A program made the translations under genes and the position numbers. Positions 1-6,940 of a DNA stretch of 33,894 nucleotides are shown here, one piece after another. The notes below the pieces were generated by a model. The model did not search any database. It had not been told where the DNA came from and saw only the letters and a program-made list of their open reading frames with translations. Within the stretch, counting starts at the first letter, position 1. Each line of letters starts with the position of its first letter. The stretch lies in the NCBI GenBank assembly GCA_019694595.1, contig JAIBBQ010000056.1:1-33894 (forward strand). Direction: 5' to 3'. The stretch comes from Myxococcaceae bacterium. GTDB taxonomy: Bacteria > Myxococcota > Myxococcia > Myxococcales > Myxococcaceae.

Positions 1-1683
1 ACAGGCGACAGCTTCTCGACTCCCGAAGACACCGCGCTGCAGCTCACCACCGCGCAGCTCCTGTCGAACGACACCGACGCGCAGACGCCGAACGGCCTGA
101 GCGTGACGGCGGTGATGAATGCGCTTCACGGCACGGTGGTGCTGTCGGGCAGCTCCATCACCTTCACGCCGGAGGCCGAATTCAACGGCCTCGGCTCCTT
201 CGAGTACACGGTGAGCGACGGACAGCTCACGGACGTTGGCGGGGTCGCGGTGACCATCACGCCGGTCGACGATCCGCCCGTCGCCACGCCGCAGATGGTG
301 AGCACCGACCGCAACACCCCGGTGGCCATCATCCTCTCGGGAACGGACATCGACACCCCGAAGATGAACCTCCTCTACGCGGTGGACGCGGGGCCTGCGC
401 ACGGCGCGGTCACGGGGACGCCGCCCAACGTCCTCTACACGCCCACCACCGGCTACTCGGGCGCCGACAGCTTCACCTTCACGGTCTCCGATTCGACGTC
501 CACCTCGCCCACCGCGACGGTGTCGCTGACCGTGACGCCGGTGCAGCTCTGCGGCGACGGCATCGTCGATGCGCCCGAGCCCTGCGACGACGGCAACAAG
601 GTCGACACCGACGGCTGCACCAACCAGTGCAAGGTGGGCCCGCTCTGCGACGCGACCGCGCTCGGCGGCGCCGACCGCTTCGTCACCGACCCTGCGACCG
701 GCACTTGCTACGCGTCCTACGACGACGACCAGACGACGTTCGCGGCGGCGCAGACCGCCTGCATCGCGGCGGGTGGCACGCTCGCCACCATCACCAGCGC
801 CTCCGAGCAGGCCTTCGTCTCGCTGGTCCAGAATCCGGCGCAGAACCCGTGGATCGGCGCGCAAGACGACGCCAACACCACGGACACCGTCTTCACCTGG
901 GTGACCAAGGAGCCGTGGAGCTACACCCACTTTGCCACCGGCCAGCCCGACGACGACGTGGGCACCGGCGGCAACGGTGACTGCCTCCACCTGATGAACC
1001 CGGCCGGGGAGTGGAACGACACCAACTGCACCTTCGCGGGCTTCGTCACCGGCCGCATCTGCGAGCTGCCGCAGAACGTGTGCGGCGACGGCATCGTGCA
1101 GAGCGCGCGCGGTGAGACCTGCGACGACGGCAACGCGGTCGGGAACGACGGCTGCTCGGCGACCTGCCAGGTGGAGACGCTGCGCTTCAGCGAGTACGTG
1201 GAAGGCAGCTCCAACAACAAGGCGCTCGAGATCTACAACCCGTTCCTCACCGCGACGAACCTCACCGGCTGCTCGCTGCGGCTGTACTCCAACGGGGCGA
1301 CGAGCCCGACCAACACCGTCGCCCTCACCCAGACCATCGCGTCGCACGACGTGTTCGTCGCCTGCAACTCGCTCTCGAACGCCTCCATTCTCGCCGCCTG
1401 TGACCTCCAGGTGTCGGCGGGCGCCCTGGGCTTCAACGGCGACGACGTGGTCGAGCTCTTCTGCAACGGCGCCGCGGTCGACGTCATCGGACAGATCGGC
1501 AACCGCGGCTCCGGCGGTGGCTGGGGCAGCGGCACGGTGAAGACCTTCGACGCGACGCTGCGCCGCAAGTGCTCGGTGTTCCGCGGCGACTCCAACGGCA
1601 CCAACGCCTTCGACCCCGCGCTGGAGTGGGACGGCTTCGCCACCGACCTGGCGACCGACCTCGGGACCTACAGCTGCCCGTGA
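1..1683 (+). CDS. Secreted multidomain adhesin-like protein (5' partial): Ig/cadherin-like, DUF4215, C-type lectin, lamin-tail domains
   Basis: The reading frame is open from the first base, so the N terminus lies outside the window. Visible domains in order: two Ig/cadherin-like tandem-repeat modules (about codons 1-180, with the typical DSFTFTVSD strand motif); a DUF4215 myxobacterial cysteine-rich repeat (codons about 184-215, CGDGIVD...CDDGN...DGC); a C-type lectin-like domain (about 225-350, with WIGAQD and GEWNDTNC, the latter matching the WND calcium/sugar-binding motif); a second DUF4215 repeat (about 360-392); and a lamin-tail-like domain to the end (SEYVEGSSNNKALEIYN). Cys-rich and Ig modules imply an extracellular, disulfide-bonded protein with adhesive or carbohydrate-binding function. 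No C-terminal sorting helix (MYXO-CTERM) is present. Domain calls are from motifs; ligand is unknown. Confidence 0.9.
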   Translation, partial: TGDSFSTPEDTALQLTTAQLLSNDTDAQTPNGLSVTAVMNALHGTVVLSGSSITFTPEAEFNGLGSFEYTVSDGQLTDVGGVAVTITPVDDPPVATPQMVSTDRNTPVAIILSGTDIDTPKMNLLYAVDAGPAHGAVTGTPPNVLYTPTTGYSGADSFTFTVSDSTSTSPTATVSLTVTPVQLCGDGIVDAPEPCDDGNKVDTDGCTNQCKVGPLCDATALGGADRFVTDPATGTCYASYDDDQTTFAAAQTACIAAGGTLATITSASEQAFVSLVQNPAQNPWIGAQDDANTTDTVFTWVTKEPWSYTHFATGQPDDDVGTGGNGDCLHLMNPAGEWNDTNCTFAGFVTGRICELPQNVCGDGIVQSARGETCDDGNAVGNDGCSATCQVETLRFSEYVEGSSNNKALEIYNPFLTATNLTGCSLRLYSNGATSPTNTVALTQTIASHDVFVACNSLSNASILAACDLQVSAGALGFNGDDVVELFCNGAAVDVIGQIGNRGSGGGWGSGTVKTFDATLRRKCSVFRGDSNGTNAFDPALEWDGFATDLATDLGTYSCP

Positions 1684-1735
1684 GGCACGACCGGGGAAGC
1701 GAACGGTCCTCGTCCGCTTCCGCCGGTGACGTCCC

Positions 1736-2911
1736 TCACTGGAGGTCGAGCCGCAGCGCGCGACCGCCGCGGCCGTCGAGCACGTAGAGCTTGCCGTCGG
1801 GGCCCTGCGCCAGGCCGGCGAGCGCGCCGGCGCCGAGCCCGGTGTCGAGGTCGCCCTTCACCACGCCGGTGGTGGACAGCACCTTCACGTGGCCGGTGGC
1901 GTACTCGCCCACCACCAGCTGCCCGTTGACCAGCAGGAGGCCGCTCGGCTTCCCGAGACCGGTGGCGACCGTCTCCACCTTGGTGCCCGGGACTTCGTAG
2001 AGCGGCGTCTCCGCGTGGTACGCGGGAATGCGACGCGCGGTGCTGAGCGAGGTGCGGGTGTCGAGGCGCACCACCCGGCCGCTGCCGGTGTCGGCGAGGT
2101 ACAGCTGGCGGGTGGAGACGTCGAAGGCCAGGTGGCTCGGCGCCTCGGCCACCCGCTTGAGCTGCCCGGTCGCGTAGCGCACGGTGATGCCGTCGGAGTG
2201 GTCGTCGCCGCCGAGCTGGTGCGGCTTGTTGAAGAAGTACCGGTCGACGCTGCCCGAGTTGCCGTTGAACACCCAGTACTCGCGCATGTCGGCCTGGCCG
2301 GTCGCCGGCCGCGCGCCCACCGCGATGCCCATCGCCTTGGGCGAGTGGTGGAGCATGTCGTAGTGCGAGTTGGTGCCGCCTTCGAAGTACCGGCGGTCGG
2401 AGGTGAAGAGCGTGGGGCCGGTGAAGTAGTTGCCCGCCGCGCGGCCGTTGTAGTCGTTGACGGAGTCGAGGCTCACCGCGAACTCCGCCTTGGTCGGCGA
2501 GAAGGCGATGCCCGTCGGGTTGTTCATGAAGTGGTTGGAGTCGTCGTAGAACTTCGCCGCCTTCGCGGTGCTCTTGCCGGGGTTGTCCACCACCACGGTG
2601 GTGTCGTCGCCGCGGTTGAGGATCCACAGCGAGCCGTCGCCCGGCTTGAACGCCATCGCGGTGGGCTTGAAGAGCTTCTCGGCGATGACCACCGCCTTCA
2701 CGCTGGAGGCCACCACGGTGCCGTTGATGTTGAACGGCGCGGCGGTCGCCGCCTGCTCGGTGGTCGCGTCGAAGGCGACCGTCTGATCATCGGCGTTCGC
2801 CGCCGCGACCTGCGAATCCGGGAACTCCGAGGGCTGCGGCTCATCCACCGGCCCGCACGCGAAAAGCCCAACGACGACGGCACTCGACACCAGCAGCTTG
2901 TTCATCGACAT
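1736..2911 (-). CDS. Lipoprotein with NHL/SMP-30-like beta-propeller
   Basis: A 391-residue protein. I start it at the ATG at 2911 (MSMNKLL) because GGGGAGGAG lies 8 bases upstream; a longer in-frame extension to 2980 has no such site. The signal peptide ends in a lipobox (GLFAC, Cys19), so it is probably lipid-anchored. The mature part has repeated blade-like segments such as PTAMAFKPGDGSLWILNRG, PTGIAFSPTKAEFAVS, PSHLAFDVSTRQLYLADTGSGRV and LAGLAQGPDGKLYVLDGRGG, the signature of NHL/SMP-30-type propellers. Propellers of this kind bind proteins or small ligands or act as lactonases; I see nothing that picks one. It is separated from the upstream minus-strand genes by 173 bases that contain a long dyad. 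Confidence 0.85.
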   Translation of the reverse strand: MSMNKLLVSSAVVVGLFACGPVDEPQPSEFPDSQVAAANADDQTVAFDATTEQAATAAPFNINGTVVASSVKAVVIAEKLFKPTAMAFKPGDGSLWILNRGDDTTVVVDNPGKSTAKAAKFYDDSNHFMNNPTGIAFSPTKAEFAVSLDSVNDYNGRAAGNYFTGPTLFTSDRRYFEGGTNSHYDMLHHSPKAMGIAVGARPATGQADMREYWVFNGNSGSVDRYFFNKPHQLGGDDHSDGITVRYATGQLKRVAEAPSHLAFDVSTRQLYLADTGSGRVVRLDTRTSLSTARRIPAYHAETPLYEVPGTKVETVATGLGKPSGLLLVNGQLVVGEYATGHVKVLSTTGVVKGDLDTGLGAGALAGLAQGPDGKLYVLDGRGGRALRLDLQ

Positions 2912-2947
2912 GTGCGCGACTCCTCCCCTTGTGGCGGGCGGGCCCTT

Positions 2948-2988
2948 CCCACACTTCCGGAATGAAAGGCAATTCCCCACAGTGTGGG
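2948..2988. promoter_or_regulatory. Nested inverted repeat upstream of the propeller lipoprotein
   Basis: CCCACACT (2948-2955) and AGTGTGGG (2981-2988) are perfect inverted repeats of 8 bases, enclosing a second dyad GGAAT (2959-2963) / ATTCC (2972-2976) around an 8-base loop. It lies 37 bases upstream of the start at 2911. It could be an operator or a leader hairpin; there is no T-run after it on the minus strand, which argues against a simple terminator of the upstream gene. Confidence 0.4.
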
Positions 2989-3084
2989 ACGAGCGCCATC
3001 CCCAACCCGCCTTGAATTCAGGGGTTTTGAATCACTTGCCCCCCGAACCTCGGGCCAGGGGCAGCTCCAGGGGTGCCGGTCGGC

Positions 3085-3909
3085 TCAGCGCAGCCGCAGG
3101 CCCAGCCGGTACGTCACGCGCTCGCCGGTGCGCAGCGTGTTCACCGCCCCGCCGAGCGGCAGCGCGACGTCGCTCCAGGGCTCGACGCACACGAAGGGTT
3201 TGCCCGGCTGCGTCCACAGCACCAGCGCCTGCGAGGTGGCGTCCCAGTCGAGCTCCAGCACCGCGCCGTCACCCAGCTCGAGCGCCGTGGCCGCCCGCGC
3301 CGGGCGCTTGAGGTGGAGGTCGAGCTCGCCTGCGAAGTCGAACGCCGGCAGCGGCCCGGTGCGCCCGGTGAGGTTGTCGTAGGCCTCGGGCGCGGCAGCC
3401 TCGACGCGGACCTTGGCCTTCAGCGCGACGTCGACGGCGAAGTACGGGTGGAGCCCGAAGTGCACCGGCACCTGGTCGCTCAGCGCGAGGACCTCGTGCT
3501 GCAGCTCCGCGAGCCCGGGCGACAGACGCAGCGTCTGGGTGAGGCGGAACCGATGGGGGTAGGCGGCGGTGGCCTCGCTGGCCTCGAGCACACAGGACAC
3601 TTGCGCGCGCTCGCCGCTCGCTTCCCGCTCCACCACGCGGAACGGCAGCAGCCGCGCGAAGCCGTGCTGCGCGAACGGGCTGCCCGCGGGCGGCTTTCCC
3701 GCGAAGGGGAAGAGGACGGGGATGCCGCCGCGCACGTTCTTGGTGCCGTCGGCGAAGGTCGCCTCGTCGAGCGCCAGCAGCTCGCGGCCGCGCAGCCGGA
3801 CCGAGGTGACGAGGCCGCCGCGGGTGGGCGCCAGCTCGGCCGACGCGTCACCGGCAGACAGGCGGAGCACCGGCCACCCGGCGCGGCTGGCATCGACGAT
3901 GGCGCTCAT
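3085..3909 (-). CDS. Aldose 1-epimerase / hexose-6-phosphate mutarotase-like protein
   Basis: A 274-residue cytoplasmic protein of the galactose-mutarotase superfamily, which interconverts alpha and beta anomers of aldoses or sugar phosphates. Family marks visible are the early APTRGGLVTSVRLRGRELL strand pair, PVLFPFAG, the FAQHGFAR motif, the catalytic-His region HFGLHPYFAVD and the catalytic-Glu region FVCVEPWSD. Length matches the family. The ATG at 3909 overlaps the stop of the upstream lipoprotein gene (ATGA), which fixes the start and implies translational coupling. The short form and the HGFAR/HPYF pattern look closer to YeaD-type hexose-6-phosphate mutarotases than to GalM, but substrate cannot be decided from sequence. 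No sugar operon surrounds it, so the coupling to a secreted lipoprotein is unexplained. Confidence 0.85.
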   Translation of the reverse strand: MSAIVDASRAGWPVLRLSAGDASAELAPTRGGLVTSVRLRGRELLALDEATFADGTKNVRGGIPVLFPFAGKPPAGSPFAQHGFARLLPFRVVEREASGERAQVSCVLEASEATAAYPHRFRLTQTLRLSPGLAELQHEVLALSDQVPVHFGLHPYFAVDVALKAKVRVEAAAPEAYDNLTGRTGPLPAFDFAGELDLHLKRPARAATALELGDGAVLELDWDATSQALVLWTQPGKPFVCVEPWSDVALPLGGAVNTLRTGERVTYRLGLRLR

Positions 3910-6095
3910 GGGGCGTGGGACAGGATGGCACCACTCGGCCCGACGACCCAGACCCCCGCGTCGCTGAGCGCGAGCGCGCCGGTGAGCTCGGGGGTGAGCG
4001 AGACGGGGGGACTCCAGGCCGTGCCGCCGTCGAGGCCCTCGAGCACCTCGCCGCTCTGGGTGACGGCCCACGCGCGGTCCTCGTCTTCCCAGACGGTGCG
4101 CACCAGGTTGCCGGTGGCCGTCGTCTTCACCGTCGTCCACCCGCCATCGCCTCTGGACAGGTACACCTTCGCGCCGCTCGACGACGCGATGAGCCGCAGC
4201 TCGCCGCTCGCGGTGGTGATGCCGCGAATCGAGTACACCGTGTTGCCGGGCGACAGCTCGGTGACCACTCCGCCGTCGCGGGTGAAGTCCGCGCGGGCGA
4301 TGTACTGCGACCCGGTGAGCCACACGCTCGACAGGCTGCTGCCCCAGACGTCGGAGCCGGAGGTGCCGGGCAACGCACGCTCCTGGACGTCGCGAAAGCC
4401 TGCGTCGCGGGTGAGGCCGACCACGTCACCGGTGAAGACGTACGGGCCCCCACCGGGCAGGCCCCACACCGCCCGGTACCCGGAGAAGTGGAAGTCGTCG
4501 ACGCAGGAGTCGTCGACCAGCGGGTCGAACCGCACCGCGAAGTTACCGACCACCGGCGCGTGGACGTCGCCCGTCACCCAATCGACCCACGGGCGCAGGA
4601 AGTGGTGGCTGCCGGAGGGCCTGGTGCAGGTGTGCTTCTGCCAGGTGGGCCGCAGGCCGGCGGGGGTGCGCGTGAGCCAGGCGTTGGTACCTCCGATGGC
4701 GAACAGCCCCGCGGTGGGGTGGCTCGAGACGTCGACGAGGTCCAGGGTCTCTCCCTGCGTGCGCACGGAGACGGTGGTGACGCCGCCGGTGACGGCGAGG
4801 TCCGCGTAGAGACCGCGGTCACCGGCGGCGGCGAGCTGGCCGCGCGCGCCGGAACCGATGCCACGGGTGCCGGCGAGCGACACCGCGCCCTGCGCGACGA
4901 AGGTCCCCGCGTCGAGCGCGGCGCGGAACACGCGCCCGCCCGAGCCCTCGTACATCCACAGGTCGTCGAAGGCGGTGCCGGCGAGCAGCCACGGCGCGCC
5001 GGGCACCGAGCCCGCGAAGAGCGGCTTGAAGAGCCGCGGCCCGACGCTGCCGCCCTGGGCGAACACGCCGGGGGGCGCGGCCGCGAGCGCCACGCCGTCG
5101 GGCGACATCCACAGCGAGGTGATGGGGCTGCCGGCGTCGTTGGCGAACGACACCCAGCTGGCGGAGCCCTTCATCCACACGAGCATCGCCCGGTCGGTCG
5201 CCGCCACGATGCGGTCAGGCCCCGTGCCAGCGAGTCCGAGGATGGTGCGATTGCCGGCGCCGGGCAGCGGCGCCACCGACATGGGCACCATTCCCTTGAG
5301 CTCGACCAGCCGCCCGCCGGTGCCGCCGGCGAGCGCGTCGTTGCCCAGCGGCGAGGCCCACACCGAGACGAGGTCGCCGCCGCCGGCATCGAGCAGCGTC
5401 GTCCACACCCCGTTGCCGGTGGAGCCGAGGACCAGGCCCTTCTCTCCCACCGCGTACAGCGCCCCGGTACCCACGCCCGCGATGGCGAAGAGGTCCCGCG
5501 TCGTGCCGCTGGCTTCGAGCGACCAGCCGTCGACGTGCCAGCGGAGGATGGTGCCCTGGCGCCCCACCGCCCAGACGTCGTCCGGCGACGCTGCGTAGAC
5601 ACCCAGCAGGTCGTTGCCCTGCGGGAACGGGTTCTCCCAGCACCAGCCTTCCTTGGTGCAGGCCAGTGGCTCTCCGCAGACGTTGGGGACCCGGGCACCG
5701 CAGCGGCTGCGCGCCGGGCACGTGCCACAGTCGACCGGAACGCCGCCGTCGCAGCCCGTCACCTGGCCACAGCCGAGCACGGCCGGACACCCGCACGCTC
5801 CGGGAGTGCCTCCCCCGGAAGCGGTGCCGCCACCCGACGCGGTGCCGCCACCCGACGCCGTTCCGCCGCCCGACGCCATTCCGCCGCCCGACGCCGTTCC
5901 GCCGCCCGACGCCGTTCCGCCGCCCGACGCCGTTCCGCCGCCCGACGCGCTCGCGCCGCAGTGCTTGTCGGCCGCACAGAACGAGCCTGGGCAGTCGCCG
6001 TCGGTCTCACAGAGGTAGCGCAGGGACGGATCGACCGCGGCGAGCTGGCACCCGACCAGGAGCACGGCGAGTGCGAAGGCCCCCGCGAACTTCAC
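3906..6095 (-). CDS. Cys-rich beta-propeller lipoprotein with SGGGTA repeat linker
   Basis: A 729-residue lipoprotein. The frame stays open further upstream, but the GTG at 6095 forms a GTGA overlap with the previous stop and is followed at once by a signal peptide with lipobox LLVGC (Cys16), so it is the likely start. After a short Cys-containing segment (LCETDGDC...CAADKHC) comes a low-complexity linker of eight SGGGTA-type hexapeptides, then a cysteine-rich stretch (CGCPAVLGCGQ...CGTCPARSRCG), then a long propeller region with repeats such as SPDDVWAVGRQGTILRW, GALYAVGEKGLVLGS and SGSDVWGSSLSSVWLTG. The pattern resembles the Ycf48/BNR-like propellers abundant in myxobacterial lipoproteins. 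It lies between a membrane protein gene and an epimerase gene, overlapping both by 4 bases. Function unknown, probably a surface or periplasmic scaffold. Confidence 0.85.
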   Translation of the reverse strand: MKFAGAFALAVLLVGCQLAAVDPSLRYLCETDGDCPGSFCAADKHCGASASGGGTASGGGTASGGGTASGGGMASGGGTASGGGTASGGGTASGGGTPGACGCPAVLGCGQVTGCDGGVPVDCGTCPARSRCGARVPNVCGEPLACTKEGWCWENPFPQGNDLLGVYAASPDDVWAVGRQGTILRWHVDGWSLEASGTTRDLFAIAGVGTGALYAVGEKGLVLGSTGNGVWTTLLDAGGGDLVSVWASPLGNDALAGGTGGRLVELKGMVPMSVAPLPGAGNRTILGLAGTGPDRIVAATDRAMLVWMKGSASWVSFANDAGSPITSLWMSPDGVALAAAPPGVFAQGGSVGPRLFKPLFAGSVPGAPWLLAGTAFDDLWMYEGSGGRVFRAALDAGTFVAQGAVSLAGTRGIGSGARGQLAAAGDRGLYADLAVTGGVTTVSVRTQGETLDLVDVSSHPTAGLFAIGGTNAWLTRTPAGLRPTWQKHTCTRPSGSHHFLRPWVDWVTGDVHAPVVGNFAVRFDPLVDDSCVDDFHFSGYRAVWGLPGGGPYVFTGDVVGLTRDAGFRDVQERALPGTSGSDVWGSSLSSVWLTGSQYIARADFTRDGGVVTELSPGNTVYSIRGITTASGELRLIASSSGAKVYLSRGDGGWTTVKTTATGNLVRTVWEDEDRAWAVTQSGEVLEGLDGGTAWSPPVSLTPELTGALALSDAGVWVVGPSGAILSHAP
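5803..5946. repeat. 18-bp tandem repeat coding the SGGGTA linker
   Basis: Seven consecutive 18-bp units run from 5821 to 5946 (the commonest being GCCGTTCCGCCGCCCGAC), preceded by a diverged unit at 5803-5820. Four units are identical and the others differ by one to three bases. The period is a multiple of three, so copy-number change would lengthen or shorten the linker without breaking the frame. Confidence 0.9.
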
Positions 6096-6892
6096 CACGT
6101 GAAGACGGCCACGCCACCGAGCCCCACGGCCGCGAGCGCCGAGACCAGGGACACCGTGGCGTGGGTGTTGGCGCGGCCGGCGAGCGCGTCGGCCTGGGCG
6201 CGGGTCAGCTCGGAGGTGTTGCCCTTGGTCCCTTCCTGGAGCGTGTTGCGCGCCACGATGGCCGAGGACAGGAAGCCCACCGCCACCGCGGCGGCGACGG
6301 TGGCACCGCCGGCAGCGAGCAGCGAGGGCACGTGGTTGGGGCCCGGGGGCTCGGCCACCTGGGGAATGACCGCCGCGGGAGGAACGGCTTCCGAGGCCAC
6401 GCCCGGGACCAGCGGCGGAGGCGCGAGCGGGGCTGCCGGCGGAGGCGCGGGCGCGAGCTGGCGGACCTTGGCGGTGAAGGACTGCAGCACGTCGTCGGGA
6501 ATGGTCGCGTTCGTCTGGTAGAGCGCCGCGGAGCGCTCCAGCATCTCGCCGTCGGACACGCGCATCAGCTCGAGACCGATGCTGCGGTTGGTGCCCACCT
6601 CGGTGAGCGAGATGAGCACCAGGTACGCGACGTCGAGCGCGCGCCCGGCTTCCTGCAGGCACTGCACCTTGGCGCCGCAGTCGACGGTGTCCTTGAGGCC
6701 CGCGAGTTCCAGGGTCTTCGCCACCGCGCGGCCGTCGCGCACCTCGCCGTCGTTGGTGGAAATGGCGCTGGCCACCTGGGCCGCGGTCTCGCGGGCGGTC
6801 TCCGGCGCCACCCCGGTGCGGCGAGCGACCAGCACGGCCGAGCCGTGCGGTCCAATCGCGGTAGCGAGCGTCAGCAACAGCGCGAGGGGCAT
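6092..6892 (-). CDS. Envelope protein of unknown function with periplasmic N-terminal domain and C-terminal membrane helices
   Basis: A 266-residue protein. The N terminus is a signal-peptide-like hydrophobic stretch (PLALLLTLATAIG). Residues about 25-155 form an alpha/beta domain (VARRTGVAPETARETAAQVASAI..., CGAKVQCLQEAGRALDVAYLVLISLTEVG), reminiscent of the CsgG/TolB-N-like domains that myxobacteria place in signalling or secretion proteins; this resemblance is by eye only. A Pro/Ala-rich linker (about 150-200) leads to two predicted membrane helices (about 200-220 and 248-266). Two cysteines (CGAKVQC) could form a disulfide. It is the first gene of the coupled set running to 3085. A TAGACT hexamer sits 9 bases before the ATG. 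Confidence 0.75.
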   Translation of the reverse strand: MPLALLLTLATAIGPHGSAVLVARRTGVAPETARETAAQVASAISTNDGEVRDGRAVAKTLELAGLKDTVDCGAKVQCLQEAGRALDVAYLVLISLTEVGTNRSIGLELMRVSDGEMLERSAALYQTNATIPDDVLQSFTAKVRQLAPAPPPAAPLAPPPLVPGVASEAVPPAAVIPQVAEPPGPNHVPSLLAAGGATVAAAVAVGFLSSAIVARNTLQEGTKGNTSELTRAQADALAGRANTHATVSLVSALAAVGLGGVAVFTW

Positions 6893-6901
6893 GCGCGCGG
6901 G

Positions 6902-6907
6902 AGTCTA
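6902..6907 (-). promoter_or_regulatory. Candidate -10 element, near-leaderless start
   Basis: On the minus strand the hexamer TAGACT lies 9 bases before the ATG at 6892 and there is no Shine-Dalgarno sequence between. If used as a -10 box the transcript would begin within a few bases of the start codon. Confidence 0.35.
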
Positions 6908-6940
6908 CCCGCCCTGCCTGCCAAGACGAACCTGTTCAGA

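Noticed and set aside
5803-5946. Possible CRISPR array
   Set aside because: The 18-bp units are contiguous with no spacers and code for a repeat linker in frame.
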